Of a stretch of DNA of 64,000 nt, positions 45,279 through 56,269 are shown in pieces (within the stretch, counting starts at the first letter, position 1; each line of letters starts with the position of its first letter). The notes beneath the pieces were generated by a model, which did not search any database, was not told the origin of the DNA, and saw only the letters and a list, made by a program, of their open reading frames with translations. The stretch is from Hibiscus mutabilis. Lineage: Eukaryota > Streptophyta > Magnoliopsida > Malvales > Malvaceae. The position numbers were made by a program, and so were the translations under genes. Location: assembly GCA_019671005.1 (NCBI GenBank), contig CM033719.1, positions 27,454,750 through 27,518,749 of the forward strand. Reading direction: 5' to 3'.

Positions 45279-47545
45279 GGGACATCCCATGGAAAGGAGG
45301 GGGCACTCAGCACGAGCATCAAGCTTTGGTATTGCATAGTAGTGCTCAGAGATCCTTGGCTTGGTGGCAGGGAAGACAGTAAGTAAAGGGAAAACTCAGT
45401 TTACTTTCAATGTTAATATGCATAGAAGTATAATAAAATGATGCGGTTTTAAACCAAAAAAAAATCCTGAAAGGACATCAAAAGAATAGAAAACAAAAAC
45501 AAAATACCATGACCTATGAAAGTCATTACATGAAAGTCATTACATTTTTATTAACAGTAATAAGATGTTTAATGAACCACTAATAAGTGAAAGTGAAAAT
45601 CACCTGAAGAAGAAATAAATTTGTTTAAGCAGGAAATTATCAAAGACATTTAACTACAACAATAAAGAGTCAGAAGCTTGCCTAAGTCAAGGTAAGTTGC
45701 ATCCGCAATAACAAAAGGAACATTCACAAAGCGAGCCAAGGTTTTGGCAAGTAAAGTTTTCCCTGTCCTTGAAACAAAGTCAGAAGGTAATATGAGACTA
45801 GTAATTGAAAAAAGAAATTATTACAATTCAAAATAAATATTGAAGTACCTTAAGATAACGCAGAATTGACAGGAGTAAAGAAAAATAAGAAAATAACAAT
45901 TGTAGTAAAAGATAATGGCAAAACTAGAGGTCAACTAATATTCACACCTCATTTAAATGGCCCAGTGTGGAAGCATAGAAGTAAATACTCAAAACACCAT
46001 CTAGTACATAGAATGCTTACAACTCAAAACGAGGATACATATTAATAATTGATATTCTCCTTAAGAATCTCCTGCTATATTGCTACCTGAATCTCCTGCA
46101 GGCCTAGCATAACAAGGATACATATTAATAATTGATATTCTCCTTAAGATACACATAAGCACACAGCACATTCAAAGACATAGACAAAAAGACATTGCAC
46201 GATAGAAAAATATAGCTACCAAATTTAGAAAGCTAACATTGCAATTCAAAGTATCCTTATTCACTAAACAATACAGTTATAACTACCGACTGTCGCAACT
46301 AATAAGCATGGACCATATCCAGGTATCTTTGATAAGCTAAAAGTTCATGTGAATTGCTTCAAATATTTCCTTTTATGTTCTCTTTTTTCAGGCATAGGAA
46401 AAGCCACATGTCTAACTAATAATTACCTCAACCATCTATCATATGAATTTACAATTGCAGCAATGGAAAAAAAGAAACAGATTAGGAATCAGCTGCATAT
46501 CTCAAAGGCATTAAACTAACCATTTCTGTAATGACTCGTGGTAGATTCTCATATAGTGGTTGTAAACTGCCCCTGATAGAACCTGCATTCATGGCATAAC
46601 ATTAGAGCAGAAAACTAATGTAGAATGATGTTTACATCCTATTCAGCTTTAAGAACAGTGCTATCATTCAAAATTTACCCCTTCATCAGTGATAAAAAGC
46701 CATACCCCAGAGGCAGAAGAGTGCATTATCAACATTAGGAGAATTGCATACCATAATTCAACAGCTTAATACCAAGAGAAATAAAAGATGATGATATGAA
46801 CAAAACTTCAAACCAATCAAATACCATTAAATAACTAATCAATAAATGCAGTTTCTAGTTTGAAAGTACTTTGATTACTTTCAATAGAGCAAACCAATGC
46901 TCGTTTCCTGTTGGAAAAGAATAAAACAACAATAATAAAAATACCAACGGCAACAAAAAACACCGATAATCATCACCTTCTTTTCCCTCTCCTGCCCAAT
47001 CACAAACTTATCCAATCCTTTACAAATCTCTTTGGGAGTTGGAAAATCATGCCCCAAATTAGATCCCCCCAACATTCATCCTTTGAACCCGACCCAGCCC
47101 CACTTCCAGAACCCGTAGCGGCCCCTCCTCCTCCACCACCACGGCCCAAATTCACCCCATTAACCCGAATAGCAACCCCATCTCCAAGTGGCTGCCAAAA
47201 CTCGGGTGGATCCCCATGAGAGCTCAAGACCGTAGAATCATTACAACTCAATTTCTCCCACACTTGTCTACTGAAATCCTTATTTAAAGCGTAGGAATTC
47301 CTAGTAATCTCCAATAAATCGAAACCCTTGTCGGCGAGTTGGGCGCGAAGCGAAAAGGGCTTGAAAGAAGTGAAGTGATAAGGAGTGCTGACAAAGTAGT
47401 CGTCCCATTTGGTACGGCTGGCGTTACAGTGAGTGGAGGACACCACGCGGCCATAGTGCATGTAATTTGATAGGAAGTTTTCGATCTAAGGGCTTAAAGA
47501 GGCTGTTCTGACGGAAGGTTTCGATCTAAGAGCAGCAGCAGCCAT

Positions 47546-48245
47546 GGGACAAAGAAAGATAAAGAATTAAAGGGTGATTTGGGGTAGAAAAAGATGGCCG
47601 ATTTTAAGGGTTGATAACAAAGATGAGGGGAATTGGGAATTTGAGGGTTGAATTGGGATTTTTTAAGATTATCAGGAAAGTGTGAGGTTTTCTTCGTTCG
47701 TGGTAGAGGGATCATTCGGGAAGAGACAATGGAGAATTGAAAGGAAGAAAAAAACAAAACTACTTAATTACACAAGAGGACGGATTAGCTTGGGGATATT
47801 TTTCTAGATATTGGGGTAAAAGGGGTAATTCAAAGGCAGGAAGCGACTGATTGCCTTATTGTTAGAAAATACTAATACTATATTTTGTATCGAGTAGGAA
47901 ATGATGAGATTTAAGATTGTTGGAATTTAAGTTGTAATGCAAGATAGAGTAAATATTTGTTGAATGTAAATCTTGTAAAATTTTGTTTGGTACGATATAT
48001 TTAGAATTTGACCACTTTCAGTCCATAATCTTTTGTCCAAATCAGAAAGAGTGATTTATCCATTGTTAAAGAATGAGCCGTGTTGCCAACATAACATAGA
48101 ACAACATTTAATGACCATCATACCCATTCAAAATGTTTAATCCTGAGCAAACCTAAGCCACTCCGACAATGTGGAAATACAAAAATATAGGGCAGCGAAT
48201 TCACAAACAAATGTCTTACCGTTGCTCAAAATTAAAGTGTGCATC
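47546..48245. other. Upstream region of the CLPX locus
   Basis: The first 200 bp upstream of the CLPX start are pyrimidine-rich on minus (47700-47760), as in many plant 5' leaders. No convincing TATA box was pinned. The rest (47860-48240) is AT-rich spacer without a gene. Confidence 0.4.
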
Positions 48246-49010
48246 CATTTTTTTTAAACAAATGGTCGGCTTTCATTCAACAAAAAACACAACAAGTACA
48301 AGGAGAAATGGATAGAACAAGCTTATAGAGCAACAGAGTTAAAAGAACAATTACAAAAAAAAAAAACATCACACAAACAAACATGGTAAGGACGAGCTTC
48401 AAACCGAAGCAACCAACACAAAAACAAAAAACAATCAAATAAACCCACAACAACAAAACAAGAGAACATAACGGGAAAGAAAACACTCTCCAAAGCCAAA
48501 CAAAGACCAAAGCACAGAAAAAGGTAACAACGTTTTCTTCATTTGCATGACTGCTGAAGGGACAACGAGGGGGGCTCATGTGAAAGAATGCAGCGACAAG
48601 GTCATCAACCGATCATCGAGTCTGAATCTGAGGTCGTCGATGGCGAATGGTCTGAAACGAAGAAAGAAAAGTTGGAGATCAACGCCAATGGTCCTCCGTC
48701 AGTGGAAACAACGATCACATCCCACTAAGAATACAACGGCCAATAAGATCAGAGATCAGAGACAGAGGTCTTGGTCGCCGAAAAAAGACTTTTATCAAGT
48801 AGTTCAACGATGCACCAAAATATCAAACAAAACAAAAAGAAAAAAATAGTCGAAGCAAAGAAAAAAGTAAGATGAAAATAGAAAGAAAGGAAAAAAGAAG
48901 AGAGGGTGGGAGACCAACCGTCGAAGATCGCAATGGTTGGCTGCTAAATGAAAAGCTAGGGTTTTTGGTTTTTCTTTTGGGGGGAGATAAGGGCAGAGCA
49001 TTCAAGATTT
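48246..49010 (-). mobile_element. Candidate LINE-like remnant with poly(A) end
   Basis: On minus the block ends TTTTGTTGAATGAAAGCCGACC, then a short A-run (T-run at 48250-48257 on plus), as plant LINEs do. Its start is a C-rich leader with AAACCCTAGC. No endonuclease or RT domain is present, so it is an internally deleted copy or another non-LTR retroelement. The open frames here (48277-48579 on minus, 48547-48849 on plus) match nothing I know. Confidence 0.35.
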
Positions 49011-49749
49011 TTTGATCTGGTTAGACTTGTTGAAGAGCTTTTTAGTTGTTGATAGCAAATCAGACTTGTAGTGTTTTGTCACATCTTGACTGTAAAAATG
49101 TAGTTGTAAAGAGAGGATATAGGATTTCAGAAGATAAAAGAGAAATAGAATAAAGGAAAATTCAGAGTTTTTATTGATGATAATCGATAAGGATGATTCT
49201 CACTACACTGCTGGTTATATAACAAACTACGGTCTTATATTACTCTTTCAAACGGTTTTTCTTTAAACGGATAGTAGTACGACTGGGCTCTTTAGATAAT
49301 CATATAAATGGGCTGCTTCTTGGGTTGTGTTGTCTGGGATGCTTTCTTGCTGGCTTGTTCTAAAAAGATAGGCTGATCCACTGATGGTGTCCCTTCAAAA
49401 ACGATGTCGTTCCTTTTGGCCTTTTTCAACTCCTTTTTTTTCCCAATTTTACTCTATTCAGATAGCCCTAATTCCTCATTTCCCTTTGAATTTTCCCGTT
49501 TTCCCTTCGATCATAATAATTCTCCCTTCTTCAAGGGATCCTTGTCCCCAAGGATCAAAGTCTAGAAATTGAAAGCGTAGAACTGCATGGTCCTCCCAAG
49601 TGGCTCTTTTGGTCCAAGATTCGTCTAGTGCACTAAGAGTTGTGTCACAGCTTGATTGTTTTGTTTTACCATACGCTTGTCCAGGATTAAAGCAGGGTAA
49701 ATTTTCAAGTTTCCATCAGTGCCCATTTTTGGAGGATTAATTAAGGTAA

Positions 49750-50879
49750 ACACACTGTTTCCTATCTTTCTTTTTTAGAGACTGACATGAAACACTGGAT
49801 GGATTTTGATGGTGTCTGGTAATTTGAGTCTGTTGGTTATTGATTCAATTTTTTATGTTATTTTTTAGGGGCTATAGTAGTATGTTGCAAGCTTGAGGTT
49901 CTTTCGTAGGATAATCAAATTTTGACAATACGGCTGGAGTTTTAGGTGGACTATATCTCCGGCTTGGAAATTTTTTTCTATTCATTTTTTATCTACAAAA
50001 TGCTTCATGCAACTTTGGGCTTTCTATAGTTGATCTTTGAGTAGACTCTTTAGGTGTTCTCATTGACTCATCAATTTATTTACACTCTGCACCACTAAAT
50101 CTGACCCTCATGTCAGCATTGGGGGTTTATACTCATACAAGGCTTCAAAGGGTGTTATGCCCAGTGTTGTATGACAATTGGTATTGTACCACCATTCAGC
50201 CTGGGATAACCATTTAACCCAAGTGTTGGGTTTCAAGAATCAAATACTGCGCAAGTATTGCTCTAAACATCGATTCAGCCTCTCAGTTTGACCATTCATT
50301 TTAGGATAGTATATTGTGTTGAATAAGATAGTGGTCCCTAAATGTTTCTGGAGTTCTTTTCAGAAAAAACCTTGTAAAAATTTAATCTCGATCAGAGATA
50401 GCCATCTTTGGTAGACCATGTAATTTATAAACTTGCTCAAGGTAGATTTTAGCAATGTCAGCAGCTATACAGGGGTGAGTAAAACCTAGAAAGTGGTTGT
50501 ACTTGGTATATTTATCTACGATGACTAGAATACAGTCAAATTTCATAAAATGAGAAAGACCTTTAATAAAATCCATAGAAATTACCTCCCAAGCTTGTTG
50601 GGGTATAGGAATAGGTTGTAGCAACATAGGCCTTAATTGATTGCTCAAACTTCGATCGCCCTGCGAAAGAACCTCAAGCTTACAACACACTACTATTACC
50701 CCTGCACAATAACAAAACAATTGGCTTGGGAATGTGTTCCACCTTAGTTCTTTGACAGACATCACATTGACTAACATAGGCCTTAACTGTAGACTTTATT
50801 CCTAGCCAATAAAAACACTTTTTGAGCTTGTGATAGGAGCCTTGAATTCCTGAGTGGCCTTCCATGGGAGAGTCATGTA
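49750..50879 (-). pseudogene. Element C integrase with an inverted internal fragment
   Basis: The zinc-binding region is at 50680-50865 (GHSGIQGSYHKLKKCFYW and CDVCQRTK). The core is at 50382-50640 (AWEVISMDFIKGL with the first Asp, KLHGLPKMAISDRD with the second). The C-terminal part (49860-50160) reads ITPFEALYEY and RKNLKLATYYY with stops. Between the zinc region and core, about 90 bp (50632-50722) are foreign: read on plus they encode TSIALRKNLKLTTHYYYP, a piece of a related integrase C-terminus in reverse orientation. Confidence 0.7.
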
Positions 50880-51299
50880 TTTGAGCAATCAGTTGTTGTC
50901 TTAGATCTCTTGTAAAGCCAATGTAAATTTTCTTCTTATACCCCAGAATGCTTTACAGTAAGTCCAATGATCTTCAATAGGTTTAATATAAGAATTGGTG
51001 ATTTTTGATACAGCAAAATCATCATTTTTGTAACTTTTTTCAACTTTCTGCACCCAAAAAGGAATCACAGTAGTGACAATAACCTGCATGAATTCAATGT
51101 TGTCCTCATGTTGTCTTAATAATGCATCAGCTGCTTGATTGTGTTTATCCTTTCTATATTTAATAATGTAGTCCAGTCGCTTGGTGGGGCATTTCTTCTG
51201 AATTATTGTAGTAAGCTTATGTTCAATGAGGTGTTTTAAGGACTCATGAACAGTCTTGATGATGAAAGACCCTCCCTCCAAGTAGTTTCTTCATTTAGT
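50880..51299 (-). pseudogene. Element C RNase H remnant
   Basis: A 126-residue open frame with LKHLIEHKLTTIIQKKCPTK and YRKDKHNQAADALLRQHED, the end of gypsy RNase H (QAADALSR, with Ser changed to Leu). Its first catalytic residues lie in the broken frame just upstream. Confidence 0.75.
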
Positions 51300-52480
51300 G
51301 GCAACCATTAGGATAGCCATGTACTCTCTTTCATAGAGAGAGGTCAGTATGTCTAAGGCTCAGAGCCTTGCTGAGAAAGACTACTGGTCTGCGTTCTTGA
51401 GATAAAACAACACCAATGTCTTTAGAGCTTACATCAATTTTTAAGCAAAATGGTTTTTCAAAATCTAGAAGTGTTAAGACTGATGCAGTACAAATTATTC
51501 ATTTCAGTTCTCATATGTTGTTGTCTCGGTGTCCGGTGAAAACTGTCTTTTTTAAGTAGATTAGTCAGTGGTTTACTGATTCTATCATATCCTCTTATAA
51601 ATCTTTTGTAGTAGCATGTCAATCCAAGGAATCCTCTCAAAGCTTTTACATTTTTGGGAATTGGCCAGTGTTGCATTGCTTCCACCTTGGAAGGATCTGT
51701 TGAAACTCCTTGGGCTAAAATAATATGTCCCAAATAATCTACCTATTCCTGACCAAAGAAACATTTGCTTTTCTTGGTAAATAATTGGTTAGTGTGCAAT
51801 AACTGAAAAACCAATTCTAAATGATTAAGATGAGTCTATCAATTAGAACTGTAAACAATAATATCATTAAAATTTACCAAAACAAGCTTCCTTAAATAAG
51901 GTCTAAATAGTTCATTTACGAGGGCTTGAAAGGTGGCTGGTGCATTTGTAAGGCCAAATGGCATCACTTTAAACTCAAAATGACCAAGATGTGTCCTGAA
52001 GGCTGTCTTTGGGATGTCATCTTCCTTAATTTTTGATCTGCCAATAGCCTAATCTTAATCTATTTTTGAAAAACATTTTGCCCCAACTAACTTATCCAAA
52101 AGGTCCTCCACCACTAGAATTGGAAATTTATTCTTTATTGTCAAAGCATTTAGTTGTTTGTAGTCAACACAAAGCCTCCAAGTGCCATTTTTTTCCTTGA
52201 CCAGTAAGCATGGTGAAGCAAAGGGACTCTTGCTGGTTCTGATGATAGAGGCTGCAAGCATGTCAGCAATATATTTTTCTACATTAGTTTTTCAGTGGTG
52301 TGGAAACCTGTAAGGTCTCAGGTTTACAGGTTGTGCTCCTTTTTTCAACACTATAGCATGGTCTTGACTCCTTGTAGGGGGCATGCCTTGTAGTTCCATA
52401 AAAACTTCTTCATATCTGCCCAGTAATTGCTTCAATTTTGTTGGTGTCTTTGCTACTATTTCTTCTGTGCTTAACATATA
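51300..52480 (-). pseudogene. Element C reverse transcriptase remnant
   Basis: Pieces in order: a segment before RT with MPPTRSQDHAIVLKKGAQPV; RT fingers IIRTSKSPFASPCLLVKEKNG and VDYKQLNALTIKNKFPI; and, after a frame break, [12 protein letters not shown] (about 51850-51885), where the second catalytic Asp of the usual FDD box is Asn-Asp shifted (FND). Then [20 protein letters not shown] and [15 protein letters not shown]. Several stops; inactive. Confidence 0.75.
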
Positions 52481-52604
52481 AATTTCTCACATCAATTCAG
52501 TGTCTTTCTTAGTTAACTTTTGTAGTTTTTACCATGTTATTATTTTAAGAACAACTTATTTTTTCCTCTATGTAGTATTGAAAGGCTCGATGTCTTCAAC
52601 TGAA

Positions 52605-53430
52605 ATAGCGTCGATGAAGGTATAGAGGTTTCTTTGTAAATTAGGAAAACAAAAATCAAAAAAGAAATGACAATATAACAAGATCGATTTTAGAGTGGTT
52701 CAACCTCCTAACCAAGGTCTACATCCACTGTCCTAGCATCTATACTAAGGATTTCCTAATTCACTAACAATGAATTTTTTTCCTTTTTACGGGTTCAAGG
52801 GGTAACCGTACATCTTTATCTTTTCACTAGCTAAGATAGAACTTTCTCCCTAGTTTTTTCTTAGGCTAAACTATAATCTATCCCTCAACAATAAGGTCTT
52901 GACATTTGTAAACAAAATACCTCTCTAGGTGGGTGTTTACACATTTTGACTCACTAAGATTGGACTAAAGAATTTAGAAGGGATTAAAAAGAAATAAACA
53001 CATTAAGACTCTTCTCTCTTGAACTTTAGGCTTGGATGTTCATCCTCTTCTACTTCAAGTGTCTTTGGCTTGTATTTATAGTGTGGAATAAAAAACTAGC
53101 CGTTAGAAAATTAGCCGTCGGAAAACTAGCCCTTAAAAACTAGCCATTAAAAATTAGCCGTTGGGGACTTTTAAATTACTTGAAATTGTTTGAGTCAAAA
53201 ACACTTTTAAAAGCTTTTAAACATATTTTTTTTAAATTAAATGGACTTTGAATTATTTTTGCAATATTTGTTCAAGTCCAAAAACAATTTTCTCTTTTTT
53301 ATATTAAAATAAATATCTCAACAATCTCCCACTTTTTGATATAACGAAATCACTTAAAAAATATTTTTTAAAATGCTCCCCTTAGAAAAATAATTTTAAA
53401 AAATAGAATATTTTATAAAAATATTTAAAG
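52605..53430 (-). mobile_element. SIRE-type copia 3' end fragment
   Basis: On minus, 53430-53317 is an internal tail ending in TCAAAAAGTGGGAGAT, followed by TGTTGAGATATTTATTTTAATA, the start of an LTR that resembles the LTR start at 56270 (TGTTAGGATATTTG). The LTR runs to about 52605 and includes GTTCAAGAGAGAAGAGTC and GTGGATGTAGACC phrases. The outer border is not fixed. The rest of the element is absent. Confidence 0.55.
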
Positions 53431-54193
53431 TTTATGCGTACCGATACAGAGAGGGGTCGTACCGATACGCCTATAAGCATACCGATTCTTGCTTTTCAAA
53501 TCCCCAACGGCTAGTTCAAAACCTCAACGGCTATTTCCCTACAACATACCAATACACTGTATCAATACGGACTGTAGCATACCGATACATCGCACCGATA
53601 TGCTCCAAAGGTGTATCGATACACTAAGGTTGTGGCCAGCATAACGGCTAGTTTCTGAAGAACGAGTATTGATACGATAACCCCGTTTATCGATACGACT
53701 ATCTTCAGAACTGCTTATCATGTCAACATGTCTATGATTGTAATTAAGTCTTTTGTGCTTTAATTCTCATTCTTTGTATAGACTACACTTGTGAGCTAAA
53801 ATATTTATGTAAGCTCAAGTGTATTAGGATTTTGGGTGAGAGCAAGAGTGCAAACACATACCTAAGAGAGAGATTTATGTTTTCTTTGTTTTCTCTTATT
53901 CGAGAAGATTCCCAAAGCTAGGGTTGTAAGCTTTAGATGCTAGGCTTGGTAATTGAGTCTAGGTTGTAAAGGTTGTCTCATAAGCCTGTTAAAAGGGGAA
54001 GAAATTCTTAGTGGATTTCGAAAATCCTTAGTGGGAAAGCTAATGTAGTGGATGTAGGCTTTGGTTAGAAAGCTGAACCACTCTAAATCGTTGTGTAATT
54101 TTTTTTCTATATTTTTGCTTCTACCACCATCACCCAAGAAATCACTTCTCCACCACTTGGCGACATATTTTGATTGATTCATTGAGCTCAATA
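53431..54193 (+). repeat. Truncated 5' LTR of the SIRE-type element
   Basis: Corresponds to about 56540-57412 of the right LTR. The first roughly 270 bp are missing where it abuts the inverted fragment. It contains GTACCGATAC-type decamers (53438-53700). Confidence 0.8.
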
Positions 54194-54195
54194 TT

Positions 54196-54207
54196 TGGTA
54201 TCAGAGC
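54196..54207 (+). other. tRNA primer-binding site of the SIRE-type element
   Basis: TGGTATCAGAGC immediately after the left LTR matches the initiator tRNA-Met 3' end. Confidence 0.82.
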
Positions 54208-54289
54208 GAGGTTCAATTGTGAAGGATTAACATCCTATTGAGGCGATCCCGGCTAGGTCGACCAACATTTTTTTCAACCGGTTTCCATG

Positions 54290-55320
54290 GCGTAATCCAT
54301 TAACAAGTCATCATTCTTCAACGGTGAACATTATGCCTATTGGAAGAATAGGATGATATTTTTCATGAGAGCCAAATACTACCGTCTTTGAGATATAGTT
54401 CTCGATAGACCGTTCGTGCCACAACGAAACAAGTTAGAATAGAGTGGATGATCACAAGAAGATGGAGCTTAATTGTAAGGCCTTGCACATTTTATTTTGT
54501 ACATAGGGCCAGATGAGTATGCCAAAATTTCTTCTTGTGAGAGTGCCAAGGAGGTTTGGGACAAACTTCAAGGGATCCATGAAAGTACAAATAAAGTGAA
54601 GGAGACAGATTGGTCTACTCAACCTCAACTATGAGAACTTCAAGATAAACCCGAAAAAAGATATCAAGAGTATGTTCGAACATTTCTCCACAATCGTCAA
54701 TAAACTTGAAGGTCTTGGAGAAGAGATTTTAGAAGACAAACTCATTTGGAAGTTGATTTATTCACTTCTAGAATCTTGAAAAAGCAAGAAGACGGCTATC
54801 ATTAAGGCCAAGAACTTAAAGGAGCTCAAGCTTGATGAGCTAATTGGGTTTCTTCTTACCCATGAGTTGACGTCCAAACCATTGAGAGAGGAGAAGAAGA
54901 TCAAAGAGCTCAGAATCTAAGATCTAAACATAGTAGCTCATAAATCCTCTACAAGCCATCAAGAAGATTCAACTGAGAAAGAAAGCGAGAACGAAAAGAT
55001 GATCCATCTCTTCAAGAAGATTGCCGAATTCATAAAGAGCAAAAAGGAAGATTCCAAGCATGAATCGAAAAAGAAGAAGAAGGATCCCCACAAAAGCCAT
55101 GAATGCAAGAAGATGAGGTACACTAAATACGATTGCCCTCGCTTCAACAAAAGATATTATCTTTAAAGAAAAATATGTGGTAACATGGAGTGATGAAGAC
55201 TCCACCGATGAAGATGAGGTAGCCCACCTATGCTTGATGGCCCTCTAAGAGGGAAAGATAACTTCTAACTCACCTCTTTCTAATTCTTACAAATTTGATG
55301 AGTTACAAGAAGCATATGAT
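54290..55320 (+). pseudogene. SIRE-type gag remnant
   Basis: Plus-strand reading has FFNGEHYAYWKNRMIFFMRA, the conserved gag start, then EVWDKLQGIHESTNKVKE in another frame. A nucleocapsid region follows at about 55085-55145, HECKKMRYTKYDCPRF, where the first Cys and the His of the zinc knuckle are lost. Stops follow the first 35 or so residues, so no protein is expected. Confidence 0.72.
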
Positions 55321-55656
55321 GAATTGGTTTTTGAATTTAAATCTTCATTTCTGAAAAATAAAAAGTTTATTTCAAAATTGAAAACTGAAAATGATTTGCT
55401 TTCTAAAACCAATTTGGAATTTGAAGCAAAAATGAAGGATTTTGAGCTTAAAGTTTTAAATTTACAAAATTTGCTTCAAAGTTTGGAAAAAGGTCATCAA
55501 AAGGAAGTTGCTGATCTTAAGAAAGAAAAAGATTTGATTTTCGAGGAATTAGAAAAGAAAAATAATTTTGGAAAAATAAATTTTTATCAAAGACAATCTA
55601 GTGCCCCTAGATTTTTGAATGGAAAATGTTTTAGAAGTATTTGGGTCCCAATATGA
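55321..55656 (+). pseudogene. Coiled-coil segment at the gag end of the SIRE-type element
   Basis: A 110-residue open frame rich in Lys, Glu, Leu and Asn with heptad-like spacing (LKTENDLLSKTNLEFEAKMK). It ends near SAPRFLNGKCF and is followed by VIWIPKHL, the phrase before protease in this lineage (usually IWVPK). It is the last coding remnant before the missing pol. Confidence 0.65.
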
Positions 55657-56269
55657 CTAATTACTTCAAATAAAAATGATGAAATTGAAAAATGGATTCC
55701 TAATAGGACTAAAGTTTGTGCTACTAATGTCCATGGATCCAAAGTAATTTGGATACCAAAACATTTGTGATTGTATTTTTATAGGTGTGATGGAGCTTTG
55801 ATCAACAAGTGATGAAATTAAGGGAGAATTTTATACACGCAATGGACATCACTTGAAGAAGGAAGGTTTCACATCCTATCTTGGTTCAAGTGGTAAAATT
55901 AGTTGAATTTTATTTTTTTAATTTGATTTATTTATTTTAATTCAACTAGTTTATCATATATTTGTTGGACTAACCTTTCATTTGATGCTTGAGTAAGGGG
56001 GAGTCTATTTTAACAAAACCTATTTTTGTCAAAATTTGCTTTAAAATTCTCTATTGTTATGGACTTAAAAGTTTTCAAACTTTTGTTTTAACCATTTTTG
56101 ATATAATAAAAAGAGGGAGAATATTTTGAAAAATTAAATTTTTAAGAGAATAAGGGGAGCTTTAACTATATTTATATTTTTAAAATCTTATTCAAAATTT
56201 ATTTTATTAAGGGGAAGAATCCCAAAAATAATTTTTCAAGTTGGTTTTATTATATCAAAAAGAGGAGAT

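Larger units (their letters stand above)
33001..47545 (-). pseudogene. CLPX: CLPX-like ATP-dependent Clp protease ATP-binding subunit, probable pseudogene
   Basis: ClpX is an AAA+ ring ATPase that unfolds proteins and feeds them to the ClpP protease; in plants CLPX copies act in mitochondria (family knowledge). Coding exons seen on minus: 46977-47545, 46521-46582, 45682-45767, 42568-42620, 42168-42242, 40518-40594, 35841-35897, 35534-35604, 35334-35433, 35130-35234, 34731-34793, 34505-34627, 33139-33279, 33001-33060 (stop TGA). Diagnostic peptides: [32 protein letters not shown] (Walker B), SSIGFGAPVRANMR (pore region) and [14 protein letters not shown]. Introns hold four transposon insertions. 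The upstream half has several lesions (next entry), so a normal product is unlikely; identity as CLPX is secure, pseudogene status less so. Confidence 0.85.
40518..47545 (-). pseudogene. CLPX: CLPX locus, lesion-bearing N-terminal half
   Basis: Exon 1 would start at ATG 47543-47545 (MAAAALRSKPSVRTASL) but meets TAG at 47486-47488; a downstream ATG at 47461 (MHYGRVV) reopens the frame. In SKDECWG / [10 protein letters not shown] the frame shifts at a run of six G (47065-47070) where seven would keep it. Exon 3 begins TGKTLLAKTLARFVNVPFV, but no exon with the preceding P-loop residues is visible; its end seems frame-shifted and its donor is GC. Exon 4 reads YVGE then has a 2-base insertion in the coding of ESILYK. 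Exons 5 and 6 do not join in frame at the nearest splice sites. Exons 2, 5 and 6 are otherwise well conserved. Confidence 0.75.
49011..52600 (-). mobile_element. Ty3-gypsy element C, 5'-truncated
   Basis: Pol of a gypsy element on minus: RT (52477-51458), RNase H (51281-50901) and integrase (50865-49750). It is followed by a purine-rich run near 49525-49545 and probably a 3' LTR of about 500 bp down to about 49012 (no partner LTR is present to prove it). Gag, protease and the 5' LTR are missing to the right, where an unrelated copia LTR begins. The integrase style (IPQQAWEVISMDFIKGL) suggests a Reina/Galadriel-like chromovirus, tentatively. Confidence 0.7.

Noticed and set aside
47494..47757. 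Minus-strand frame upstream of CLPX
   Set aside because: Pyrimidine-rich leader sequence; not in frame with the CLPX start and no homology seen.
48547..48849. 100-residue basic plus-strand frame
   Set aside because: No recognisable domain; it lies antisense in a LINE-like remnant with a poly(A) end.
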